Below, piece by piece: positions 54,413 to 62,366 of a DNA stretch of 64,000 nt (the stretch's first letter is position 1; each line of letters begins with the position of its first letter). The translations under genes were made by a program, and so were the position numbers. The notes below the pieces were generated by a model. It was not told where the DNA came from, did not search any database, and saw only the letters and a program-made list of their open reading frames with translations. Source of the DNA: CBDCUQ01 sp965222835 (GTDB lineage: Bacteria > Pseudomonadota > Alphaproteobacteria > Rhizobiales > Hyphomicrobiaceae); NCBI GenBank assembly GCA_965222835.1, contig CBDCUQ010000004.1, positions 682,001 to 746,000 on the forward strand. Reading direction: 5' to 3'.

Positions 54413-57400
54413 TTAATCGAGCGGTACGTTGATCCACAGCGATCCGCCATAGGATTCGAAGTCGTCACCGCCGATTCCGTCATAGTTACCTGCGGCCCGG
54501 ATTCCCAATCCGTTCTGCATTCTGACCATGACACCGCCTTCGATTCTGGCCCGCGATTCGTCGGATTCGAATTGCGTGCCATTGATGGTGAGGTCATCTG
54601 AATCGAAGTTCCAAATGCCCGTCAGCGCCAAGTGCGGTTCGACGATGGTGCCATCTGGCCGTTCGATGCGATAGCCGACTTCCGCTGTCCCTGTGAGACG
54701 TCCGATGTCGGCTTCTTGGCCGTTGACGATATCGCCAAGGCTGGTCCGGTACCGGTCGGAAGATTCATGGCCGTAGGCGAGGCCGAGCTGCGGTGAGAAC
54801 CGCCACGGACCGTAGTAGTAATTGCCCGTGAGGGACGCCGTCGCAAGCCAGCGTTCCGTGTCGAAGCTGCCGCTCCTTCTTCCGAAGACGGGGTCGTCGA
54901 GGACGATGTCGTTATCAGACTCGCCCCAGGCGGCGCGTGCATCGAAGAACAACGTGTTGGTGAGGCGGACACCCACATACGGGCCGACCATCCAACCAGT
55001 GCCGTCGATCTCGCCGCGCCGATCCGGATCGTCGATATCTTCTTCGGTGTCATCAACTTGAGCCAAGACACCGAGCAGCACACCTGGTGCGACGACGTAG
55101 TCCGCACCGACGTACAGGATCCGGAAATCGCCTTCGCGATCGATGCCGCCAATGTCGTCGTTGTAGCGGCTGATGTGACCCTCAACCCAAACGTCAAGTC
55201 CGGTGCGCAGGGTGACATAGGGGTTCGTATAAGGCCGACCTCCCGCAAAATCGACACCGGCCGTCTTGAGCTGGTTCTTGTATTTACTCTCCTCTGCTTT
55301 GGCCACGGCCGCCCGGATTTCGCTTAAGCTTGTTCCGAACTTGTATTGCGTTCCTCCGTTTGCGAGCGGCAGGAGCTTGCCCGCAATGCCTGAGAGAATC
55401 GAGGTTGTCGTAGACTTGGGCTGCAGAGGATCGTAACCGTCGTTGTTGGCTTCGTTCCCGAAGAGATCGCTTTGCCGTCCTGGGACATCATCGTTCGCGT
55501 TGTGAGCGATGGAGACACCCGGAACCAGTGACGAGGATGTCCGCGGTCCGGAGAATGGTGTACCGGCAGCGGTGCGTGCCATGCCTAGTCCCATCGCTGG
55601 AGCTGCGCCCTGACGATCGTTGCTGTTGCCGGCCAGTTTGAGCGGGCCATCCTTGAGGCTTGGCTGGTGTTCCTGCAGGCGGCGCAACATTCGCGCGCGA
55701 TCCGGGCCGTGCGTCAGCAAGTTGTCGACGCGGCGATTGATGAAGCGTTTGGTCTCTTCTTCCATCGGCGGATCGCGGTCTGGATCGTCCCTTCTCCGAT
55801 TGGTGAACGTACAGGTAATGTCTTCTCCGCTCTCGAGCGTGACGTGGATGCCTACATTGGTATTGGCGACATCACCGCCCGCGCCTTGACCAAAGTCTCC
55901 CGTACAACTGACGTCGGATAGATTAAATCCGGCCACCGGCGTTTCGTTGATCGCGTAAACACCGACAGGTGCGAATACTTCGCCGGCCTGGTTGTCCTGC
56001 TTGTCGAAGTTGATTGCGCCTGCCGGGCCGTTTCCGGTGAAGCTAAACACTGTGGGATCGCCATCCGGATTCGTCTCTTTGATGATCGTCAGCGATCCGG
56101 TCTGACCCGTATTGACGAACGTACAGACGATGTTTTCGCCGTCCGACGGATCGAAGCTGACGGAATTGGTTCCCGGTGTTGCGGGATTGGCAAGATCGCC
56201 GCCGGCAGCAAGTTCGCAATCGGCGCTGGTTGCGTCGTAGGCGCCGCTGTCGATCACTTCTGAAATCGTGATCGTCGGGTTTTGGCTGACGTCGATTGTT
56301 GCGGTGGAGATAAAGACGTCGGTTTGGCCCCCTCCGACTGCGACCATCGACGCATCCAAGGTATCGGCGCCGGTAGCGTTCGCCATGGCGTCGTCTGCAT
56401 CGAAGGAGAACTGGCCACCGAGCCCGCCGATCGTGGTCTTGCGGATGGTAACGCTCGCTTCGTCCTGCTGCGGAACGAAATCGTTCTGGAACGTACAGAC
56501 GATGTCCTCGCCTGCTGCGGGTGTGAACGTCAACGTATCGGTATTGAGAGTCCCAGGTCCGTTCGCTGGCGCGCCGCCACCGCCTGAAAGTTCGCAACTT
56601 GCGCTTGTCAGGTTGTAAAGACCGCCAGTGTTGTCGATCTCTTGAACATCGATGGCGTTAAACGGTGCTGAGATCGTCGTCGAAGAAACCGTCGTGGTGC
56701 CTGGATTATAATTGGTGTTCGCGGCGTCCAGCGCGTTGACAGTTGAATCGAACTCGAAATTGCCGCCTGGTCCGCCGACAACGGTCTTGCGGATTTCAAC
56801 TGTGGCGTCCTTTGTGTTGGTGACGACGCATTCGGTTGTCTCGCCCTCTACAACAGTGGCTGTCGTGCCGGTGTTAGCCTGAGTTACTGGGTGTGTGCAT
56901 ACGATGCTGTCGAGGGTCCAGCCACCGGGTGGTGTTTCGGAAATATCGTAATCGCCGATGGGAACGCTCTGCGTGTCCATCCCCATGCCATTGGTTGTGC
57001 TGATAGGATAATTAACATTGTTGCCTGCGGCGACCGGATCGGCGACAATGGTGAATGAGCCGTCGCCACCATTGGTGTTCTTGATGATCTTCAAGTCGCC
57101 CCTGGGCGTGCACTTCACCTGATAAGCCAACGCACCAAAGTCATCCGGGCTTCCGCCAGTGTGATCCACCCCAATGCTGTGGGGCGGATTCGTCATCGTC
57201 GCCTCGAAGTTGTGTGTGATTATGCCCTGATTTTCGTTGAGCGTTAGATTGTTCCCAATACCGTCAAGATCATATTGAACGGGTTCGTCATTGTTGCCCC
57301 CACCGGTCGAAGAGAGGTTGGGATTGCAGACCCTGATCATCACATCTGAAGGCACACTTTGAAAAAAGAGATTGTCCTGAGGCGAATCGGCGGCCGAAAG

Positions 57401-57667
57401 TGGGGCTGTAGTAACCAGAGAGCCGCAGTCGTTTCCATCTCTGCAGAGCAACTGCACCTCTGACCAGTTGCCGTTACATGTGACGTCAAGATTGTTGTTC
57501 TGTTGTTGATCGAGCACATTGGGATCTCCGGGAAGCGTCCATCCCTGGCAATTCAGTCCGCCATTACCGTTGGCCTGGGCCTGTGCGGTGCTTTGCCCGG
57601 CAATCACGAAAATCGTGGCCATAAACGCAATAAGGACGCTATTAGAACGCAACCAACGCATAAACAT
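54413..57667 (-). CDS. Autotransporter with prealbumin/Ig-like repeats
   Basis: A 1084-residue surface protein. A signal peptide ends near STAQAQA. An N-terminal region of about 200 residues with several Cys precedes at least four related modules, each starting with a strand like LKIIKNTNG, VEIRKTVVGG, VTIRKTTIGG or LTIIKETNPDG and closing with a Cys-bearing ECVVTNTKD, VCTFQNDF, VCTFVNTG or TCTFTNRR strand; these resemble prealbumin-like/SpaA-type folds. A helical linker then leads to a C-terminal beta-barrel (about the last 280 residues) ending in LWINVPLD. The ATG at 57667 has AGGTG upstream; a TTG six codons earlier is also open. Adhesion or matrix function is inference. Confidence 0.87.
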   Translation of the reverse strand: MFMRWLRSNSVLIAFMATIFVIAGQSTAQAQANGNGGLNCQGWTLPGDPNVLDQQQNNNLDVTCNGNWSEVQLLCRDGNDCGSLVTTAPLSAADSPQDNLFFQSVPSDVMIRVCNPNLSSTGGGNNDEPVQYDLDGIGNNLTLNENQGIITHNFEATMTNPPHSIGVDHTGGSPDDFGALAYQVKCTPRGDLKIIKNTNGGDGSFTIVADPVAAGNNVNYPISTTNGMGMDTQSVPIGDYDISETPPGGWTLDSIVCTHPVTQANTGTTATVVEGETTECVVTNTKDATVEIRKTVVGGPGGNFEFDSTVNALDAANTNYNPGTTTVSSTTISAPFNAIDVQEIDNTGGLYNLTSASCELSGGGGAPANGPGTLNTDTLTFTPAAGEDIVCTFQNDFVPQQDEASVTIRKTTIGGLGGQFSFDADDAMANATGADTLDASMVAVGGGQTDVFISTATIDVSQNPTITISEVIDSGAYDATSADCELAAGGDLANPATPGTNSVSFDPSDGENIVCTFVNTGQTGSLTIIKETNPDGDPTVFSFTGNGPAGAINFDKQDNQAGEVFAPVGVYAINETPVAGFNLSDVSCTGDFGQGAGGDVANTNVGIHVTLESGEDITCTFTNRRRDDPDRDPPMEEETKRFINRRVDNLLTHGPDRARMLRRLQEHQPSLKDGPLKLAGNSNDRQGAAPAMGLGMARTAAGTPFSGPRTSSSLVPGVSIAHNANDDVPGRQSDLFGNEANNDGYDPLQPKSTTTSILSGIAGKLLPLANGGTQYKFGTSLSEIRAAVAKAEESKYKNQLKTAGVDFAGGRPYTNPYVTLRTGLDVWVEGHISRYNDDIGGIDREGDFRILYVGADYVVAPGVLLGVLAQVDDTEEDIDDPDRRGEIDGTGWMVGPYVGVRLTNTLFFDARAAWGESDNDIVLDDPVFGRRSGSFDTERWLATASLTGNYYYGPWRFSPQLGLAYGHESSDRYRTSLGDIVNGQEADIGRLTGTAEVGYRIERPDGTIVEPHLALTGIWNFDSDDLTINGTQFESDESRARIEGGVMVRMQNGLGIRAAGNYDGIGGDDFESYGGSLWINVPLD

Positions 57668-58565
57668 TTGACGACACCTACGCAAAACTTACCCGTTCTG
57701 GCTGCGCGGCCGCACAGCCAGTTTCACGACCCAAGACGCAGGCCGTGACGCGAATTCTTGAGAAACGGCTTCCCTCGCCGTCCCCGTTGAAAGTTTTGCC
57801 GGTTCGTTCAGTGAGGGAGAAGAATGGGCCTCCCCACTTCCTATCTTGGTGCGCCCGTCAGCCGAACCGTGCTCCGTGCGCTTTTGATCGAATCGCCCCG
57901 AAAAATGGGCGGACTCCGTCAATAGCCTTTGCCAGAATATCAACAGAGAAGAGGAGTTATGCACACGCGTTTGAAATGTTCAACGCAATGAGGTCTCTAG
58001 GAACGCTGGTTAGGACGGAAATGGCAAAAGGTGGTGCATTGCGGCAACATTGGGGCGCCGCAACCTCAGCGGGATTCGCTTGTCATTCAAACAGATGCAA
58101 ACAGATGCGTGGGCGCTGACTCGATGTGGCGTTGGCTACAAGGGCCTGTATTGCCAATCTCCGCACGGTCGAACTTATGTCTTGTGACTACAGTGTTCGG
58201 CGCATCAAGATGGTCGGAAGTTTCAGGTCCGGCGCCATCGGCATCCGGATACAAAATAGCGGATGCCTAGGCCGATTGGACGCTGGATCCCGGGGTCAAG
58301 CCCCGGGATGACAGTTATGTTTTTCGCGACTGTCGCGACGGATAGGGCGTTCTCTCGCGCCTCTGTTCTCGCACTCCTTTAATGTCATCCCGGCATTCAA
58401 TGCCGGGATCCATGGTGCCTCAATCTCGACAATCAATATTCGGGTGCAACTTGTGCCGCACTTGGGCTTCATGGCACACGCCCGACTATGGGCATCAGCA
58501 CGACGGTCGGGACTGAAACTCTGGTGAGAGCGGCGCACGTCGATTGGTGCGTCGCTGCTCGGGCC
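57668..58565. other. Intergenic region with palindromic repeats
   Basis: Roughly 900 bp with no gene I can support. It contains palindrome A at 58284-58313 and palindrome B at 58383-58412 with the GGTGCCT tail after it. Open frames here have no start signals or recognisable composition. Confidence 0.55.
58284..58450 (+). repeat. Palindrome A/B pair, locus 4
   Basis: Palindrome A (58284-58313) and palindrome B (58383-58412) in the same order as at the other loci, 69 bp apart, followed by the conserved tail GGTGCCTCAATCTCGACAAT. The flanking C/G-rich hairpins of the long form are missing. Confidence 0.78.
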
Positions 58566-59063
58566 TTACTGCAACTCAGATGGTTTCTTGTCTACAATCT
58601 TCGGCCAATTTGTATCGGCCTTGACGATGTGGCCGGGAATATCCTTGTTCCAGGCCCTTTGGGCGTCGCGTGACAGATTCAAATAGAGCTTGCCGTCGAC
58701 GATTTTCCAGTAGTCGGGCTTGCCGTCGAACTTGGCACCCAATGATACGCCGTAGGCACAGTAGCCACCATACGCTGGTTTGTACTTGGCTGGGCTTGCA
58801 TTGAAGGCGTCAAGGTTGGCTTTGTTGGCGAAACGATAGGTCGCCTCTTGGTGAATGACGGTGAAACGCTGATCCCCTTTGGTGGGTTTGCTGTCTGTGA
58901 AATAGGCGACGACGTCATATCCGTGCGCGGCGAGGCCGGGGGCTGGTTCGCCGTCGAAGATCACATCGCCGGGCGCGGTGTTGACTTCCGGCCCGGCGGC
59001 GGCGGGGCCAGCGAAAACGGACAATGCCACGAGGGCGACGACGGCAAACGGTGTCTTGCTCAT
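58566..59063 (-). CDS. Secreted YHS-domain protein
   Basis: A 165-residue protein with a signal peptide (VVALVALSVFAGPAAAG) and a YHS domain (GYDVVAYFTDSKPTKGDQRF, YRFANKANLDAFNASPAKY, YGGYCAYGVSLGAKF). YHS domains are associated with metal binding or metal-dependent oxidoreductases; secreted single-domain forms have no settled role. AGGA, overlapping the stop of the upstream 67-residue frame, lies 8 bp before the ATG at 59063. It is the last gene of the small-peptide operon. Confidence 0.85.
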   Translation of the reverse strand: MSKTPFAVVALVALSVFAGPAAAGPEVNTAPGDVIFDGEPAPGLAAHGYDVVAYFTDSKPTKGDQRFTVIHQEATYRFANKANLDAFNASPAKYKPAYGGYCAYGVSLGAKFDGKPDYWKIVDGKLYLNLSRDAQRAWNKDIPGHIVKADTNWPKIVDKKPSELQ

Positions 59064-59073
59064 GATCGAATTC

Positions 59074-59277
59074 CTATGTTGCGGGATTGAACACAACACG
59101 GCTCGGGGTCTCTTCCGGTACCTTTGCTCTTGATGGTGCCGTGACCAGGACCAATGCCAGCATTGTCGCGGCCGAAAGGGCAGCGCCGACGGTGAGAAAG
59201 GCTGAGGACTTCAACGCAGTGATCTTATTGGCTGAGATTGGAGACGTGTGCGGCTTTGGTTGGGTTCGCTTTCGCAT
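59074..59277 (-). CDS. Small single-helix membrane protein (67 residues)
   Basis: Not recognised. A polar N-terminus (MRKRTQPKPHTSPISANK) is followed by one transmembrane segment (FLTVGAALSAATMLALVLV) and a short polar tail. Its TAG stop overlaps the ribosome-binding site of the YHS gene, suggesting coupling. The proposed ATG at 59277 has no good ribosome-binding site and lies 5 bp after a strong hairpin, so the start is uncertain. Confidence 0.5.
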   Translation of the reverse strand: MRKRTQPKPHTSPISANKITALKSSAFLTVGAALSAATMLALVLVTAPSRAKVPEETPSRVVFNPAT

Positions 59278-59282
59278 CCGCT

Positions 59283-59312
59283 GGGGCACTTGCGGTCGAA
59301 CCGCAAGGCCCC
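59283..59312 (-). promoter_or_regulatory. Strong hairpin between the peptide genes and the membrane protein gene
   Basis: A 13-bp stem with one bulged base (GGGGC.CTTGCGGT/ACCGCAAGGCCCC) and a 3-nt loop lies 20 bp after the stop of the first micro-peptide gene. There is no T-tract. It could be an attenuator or an mRNA 3'-end stabiliser favouring the peptide genes. Confidence 0.55.
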
Positions 59313-59332
59313 AGGGACAGGAACGCGCGGGC

Positions 59333-59452
59333 TTACTTTGTGCCGTAAGCGGTACCCTGGTAGCCGTGCACCATGATGGTGTTGGCGTTGGCGGTTGCCG
59401 CGCCGCTTGCGAGGGCGAGGGCGACAATTGCGGTCGAGATGAGCTTGGACAT
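59333..59452 (-). CDS. Secreted micro-peptide, copy 1 (39 residues)
   Basis: The frame opens with AGGAG 7 bp before the ATG at 59452. The product has a clear signal peptide (MSKLISTAIVALALASGAAT) with an Ala-Asn-Ala cleavage site, leaving a predicted mature peptide NTIMVHGYQGTAYGTK. The last 15 residues are identical to those of the second copy 58 bp upstream although the DNA differs at synonymous sites, which is strong evidence for translation. No family is recognised. It probably belongs to one operon with copy 2, the 67-residue membrane protein and the YHS protein. Confidence 0.8.
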   Translation of the reverse strand: MSKLISTAIVALALASGAATANANTIMVHGYQGTAYGTK

Positions 59453-59510
59453 GGGGGGTCTCCTAAGCGTTGGGGTTTGGTTTCAATGTCAGGGATTGGT
59501 CAGGGGTGGC

Positions 59511-59633
59511 TTACTTTGTGCCGTAAGCCGTGCCCTGGTAACCGTGCACCATGATGGTGTCGGCGTTGGCCGTGGCGACAGTTGCCGTGGCGATGGCGAT
59601 GCCCGAGAGGGCGATGACGAACAGGGGCTTCAT
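59511..59633 (-). CDS. Secreted micro-peptide, copy 2 (40 residues)
   Basis: The frame starts at an ATG at 59633 with AGGAG 7 bp upstream. Signal peptide MKPLFVIALSGIAIATATVA, Ala-Asn-Ala cleavage site, predicted mature peptide DTIMVHGYQGTAYGTK. Compared with copy 1, the signal part differs widely but the mature part differs only in its first residue (Asp for Asn), with three synonymous codon changes. First gene after the divergent promoter region shared with the TetR gene. Confidence 0.8.
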   Translation of the reverse strand: MKPLFVIALSGIAIATATVATANADTIMVHGYQGTAYGTK

Positions 59634-59729
59634 TTCTGTATCTCCTGAATGTTTGCGTTTGACTGCCCGGGGGCCTCATCGCCGCCGGTGATTTGGAAAC
59701 TAGACGATCCGTAACGTAATAGCAATAGA

Positions 59730-59747
59730 AAACGGACCGTTTCGTAT
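59730..59747 (-). promoter_or_regulatory. Candidate TetR operator, peptide side
   Basis: On the minus strand ATACGAAACGGTCCGTTT, containing the palindrome AAACGG-T-CCGTTT (59730-59742). It matches the site at 59879-59896 at 15 of 18 positions and lies 97 bp upstream of the second micro-peptide gene. Confidence 0.55.
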
Positions 59748-59873
59748 TCACAAAAACGTGGGTGGTTCGTGATGGCGCGTGATCGGATAAAAATGTATTA
59801 ATTACAGCATATTATGCGCGGGCGTTGGTGGTTGCTGTGATGGGGCGTACCGCACGTCCGATCCGCCCTTTCG

Positions 59874-59902
59874 TTGACATACGAGACGTTCCGTATCATA
59901 AG
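59874..59902 (+). promoter_or_regulatory. Promoter of the TetR gene with embedded operator
   Basis: TTGACA at 59874-59879 with a 17-bp spacer to CATAAG at 59897-59902 is a plausible promoter. The palindromic ATACGAGACGTTCCGTAT (59879-59896) fills the spacer. A bound repressor would block this promoter, which suggests autoregulation. Confidence 0.5.
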
Positions 59903-59930
59903 AAGATCTGATTTGGGTAAGGAGGTGCTC

Positions 59931-60557
59931 TTGGCGACGACCGACGCTCTACATAAGCCGCAGAGGCGGCGGCCCCCCGGCCGGCCGCGCAGTGCGGAGA
60001 CACGCCAGGCGATCCTTGACGCGGCTGTCGCGCTGATCGGGGCGCGTGCCTATCGCGACGTGTCCATCGATGCAATTGCAAGCGCGGCCAAGGTCGGCAA
60101 GCAATCGATCTACCGCTGGTGGCCGTCGAAGGCGGATCTGGTGTTGGAGGCCTTCACCGAGCATTCGCTGAAGCGCATGCCGCCTCTGATTGCTTCCGAA
60201 GACGCGTTTTCTGACCTCGAGGCGGATCTCGTGCGCTTCTTCGCGTTCATGCGTGATGATCTCGTTGCCAAAGGTGTGCGCAGTTTGATCGCCGAGGCAC
60301 AGCTCGATGCCGAATTCAAGCGGAAGCTCTATGCCAATGTTCACAAAGTTCGCTGCACGGCGCTACGGCGTATCCTCCGGCATGGCTACACTTTGGGTCA
60401 ATTCCGCCAGGATCTCGACGAGGACGCGCTGGCGCATATCATTCATGGCGCGTTCTGGTATCGCTTTTTGTCAGGGACAAAGTATCCCTATGACGAGGCG
60501 TACGCGAAAAACATTGTCGCTATGCTGCGCCCGGGCCTGGAGGTGCCGCGCGACTGA
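59931..60557 (+). CDS. TetR/AcrR-family regulator, divergent from the micro-peptide operon
   Basis: A 208-residue regulator. A basic N-terminus (PQRRRPPGRPRSAETRQAIL) precedes the helix-turn-helix (VSIDAIASAAKVGKQSIYRWWPSKADL). The C-terminal helical domain resembles TetR_C types with a conserved FWYRFL segment. The start is most likely TTG at 59931, 5 bp after AGGAGG; a TTG at 59874 is also in frame but coincides with the -35 box. The ligand is unknown. Confidence 0.87.
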   Translation: MATTDALHKPQRRRPPGRPRSAETRQAILDAAVALIGARAYRDVSIDAIASAAKVGKQSIYRWWPSKADLVLEAFTEHSLKRMPPLIASEDAFSDLEADLVRFFAFMRDDLVAKGVRSLIAEAQLDAEFKRKLYANVHKVRCTALRRILRHGYTLGQFRQDLDEDALAHIIHGAFWYRFLSGTKYPYDEAYAKNIVAMLRPGLEVPRD

Positions 60558-60611
60558 AGCCTGCTCACCAAGCGTACCGATCCGTCTTTGCGGGGCGGGT
60601 CTGTGCCCCGG

Positions 60612-60995
60612 TTAGTACCGGCTTGCGTTCCAGTACCCCGAGCAGAGGCCTGACGGGCCGCGGCCCTTCCATGTTCCCTTTCCCTGGAACTTGCCGAAGC
60701 GTCCCGTGCCATGGGCTATGCGGGGGCCTGCCACGGCCTTCAAGCGCACTTGTCCCCGCGGGGCCACGCGTCCACTCACTTTAATCGGGTAAAATGCAAA
60801 CCAGCCACTGGTGGCCTGAAGCCGGCCGCGTTTGATGCGCAGGCCAATCGGAACCACGCCGCAATGTCCCTTGGTTGTCACGGCGACCATGCTCCAAGTT
60901 CCGTCGACCTTGGCCGCGCTCGCGGGCGGGGTGAAACAGAGGCTTGCAAAGGCTGCCGATAACGCGACGACGACCAAGCGATGGCGATGGGGCAT
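60612..60995 (-). CDS. Secreted protein of unknown function (127 residues)
   Basis: No family recognised. A signal peptide (LVVVALSAAFASLCFTPPASAA) is followed by a small, basic, Gly-rich, probably beta-rich domain (VDGTWSMVAVTTKGHCGVVP, GRFGKFQGKGTWKGRGPSGLC) with two cysteines that could pair. The ATG at 60995 has AGAGGAG upstream. It is convergent with the TetR gene. Confidence 0.75.
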   Translation of the reverse strand: MPHRHRLVVVALSAAFASLCFTPPASAAKVDGTWSMVAVTTKGHCGVVPIGLRIKRGRLQATSGWFAFYPIKVSGRVAPRGQVRLKAVAGPRIAHGTGRFGKFQGKGTWKGRGPSGLCSGYWNASRY

Positions 60996-61554
60996 ATCGG
61001 GACTCCTCTTTTGTGCTGTGTTTTCGTGGCCAATGTGGATGCGGGCCCATTTCGTGGTCTCGCAATTTGAAATGCCTGCTGCGGTGCTATGGCAAGAGCC
61101 AAGCTGACGTTGTCCGTTGGCATCCGTCAATTGGAATCTGCAGGGTTGTCGAGGCGGTATGCTTCATCGAACGCGACGCGAGGTGAAGGGTGGGGCTAGA
61201 TAGCGCTTGAAATATTATCGGCGCGCCACAACAATTCTGGCTGCTGTGAAGAGCGAAGCGGTCGCACTACGAACACGCTAGTGGGCTCGCTTGTGACCCG
61301 ATTGAGACATCTGCCATCTGTAGTCTGCCGCATTCCGTAAGAGTTTCTCTTCTGAACACCAACTCGGCACTGTTGGCGAGGGCGCTTTGAAACTGGAGTT
61401 CTACTCAAATAGAAATTGTGAAGTAGCCGGGAACTCTCTTGATGGCACGTTGCCACTGAACCTCATGGGCGCTATCATCAGTACAGTGACTGACGTTGTG
61501 CGGAATAAGATTCTGCGCAGGCCCGACATGACCCAAAGGCTAGGACGCTGATCA
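60996..61554. other. Intergenic region
   Basis: About 560 bp. A minus-strand frame at 61196-61456 lacks a ribosome-binding site and any recognisable composition. I see no RNA gene or repeat here. Confidence 0.5.
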
Positions 61555-62280
61555 ATGAAACTTAGTGAGATGAGGCCTATTGGCCTACGCGATGCTTACT
61601 TCAAATCAATCGCTTGGGGCGTGGCCGCAGCGTTCGTGTCCGGCGCATCCATGTGTGCCTCTTCTGGTGCGCACGCTATCGACTGGAATCAAGTCGAGAG
61701 ACTCCAAGAAAAAGGATGCAGCGCCCATACCGGCGTACAAAAAGTCTATTGCAAGCGCTTTGTTGCAGCGAGTGTTGCCGGATGTCAAAGCGATCCCGTC
61801 ACGTGCTGCGAACGAGATAATTATTTCCACTTGGCGCCTGCGTTGGGGCCAGAGGATGTGCTTGGACTTGGTGCGTGCACAGGTTCGCATTCGTCTCGGC
61901 AAGATCCATTCTCGGGTACGACGCCTGGATACGCACCGGCCCCTACGCCATCTGTAGGAGGAAACGGCGGTTACGACGAATATGCACCTTCTCCGACACC
62001 ACAACCGTTGCCAGGAAATGGAGATTTATTTGGTCGCTCACGAGACTTTGACCATGGACCGAGTGCAGATTTCTACGCACCTGCGCCTACGACGCCTCCA
62101 ACGACAGCACCTCCGACAGGCTACGGTTACGACCAATATACGCCTCCTCCAACACCACAACCGTTGCCAGGATATGGAGATCTATTTGGTGGTCCGCCAG
62201 CAACAGACTTTGGAGGGAGCGGAGAGAGTGACGGCCTGCCGCCCCCGGCAACTCCTCCACCGATATTCGGCAACCAATAG
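61555..62280 (+). CDS. Secreted proline-rich protein with internal repeats
   Basis: Function unknown; 241 residues. A signal peptide region ends near SSGAHA (about residue 41). A cysteine-containing domain follows (CSAHTGVQKVYCKRFVAASV, CQSDPVTCCERDNYFHLA), then a long Pro/Gly/Tyr-rich tail. The tail repeats a module: YDEYAPSPTPQPLPGNGDLF and YDQYTPPPTPQPLPGYGDLF. Such tails are common in surface or cell-wall-associated proteins. It is convergent with the TIR-PAN gene. Confidence 0.75.
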   Translation: MKLSEMRPIGLRDAYFKSIAWGVAAAFVSGASMCASSGAHAIDWNQVERLQEKGCSAHTGVQKVYCKRFVAASVAGCQSDPVTCCERDNYFHLAPALGPEDVLGLGACTGSHSSRQDPFSGTTPGYAPAPTPSVGGNGGYDEYAPSPTPQPLPGNGDLFGRSRDFDHGPSADFYAPAPTTPPTTAPPTGYGYDQYTPPPTPQPLPGYGDLFGGPPATDFGGSGESDGLPPPATPPPIFGNQ

Positions 62281-62366
62281 AATTTGGCTTTGAGAATCCT
62301 TAAGACCGCGGAACCTCCATTGATCGGAGCAATTCTCGGGATTTTCTCGCTGGTCATATTCCCAGT

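Noticed and set aside
57745..58119. 124-residue plus-strand frame
   Set aside because: No ribosome-binding site, no recognisable domain and atypical composition.
59087..59554. 155-residue plus-strand frame over the micro-peptide genes
   Set aside because: It is the complement of the two peptide genes; the minus-strand frames have ribosome-binding sites, signal peptides and paralogy.
61196..61456. 86-residue minus-strand frame
   Set aside because: No start signal and no sign of a folded or exported protein.
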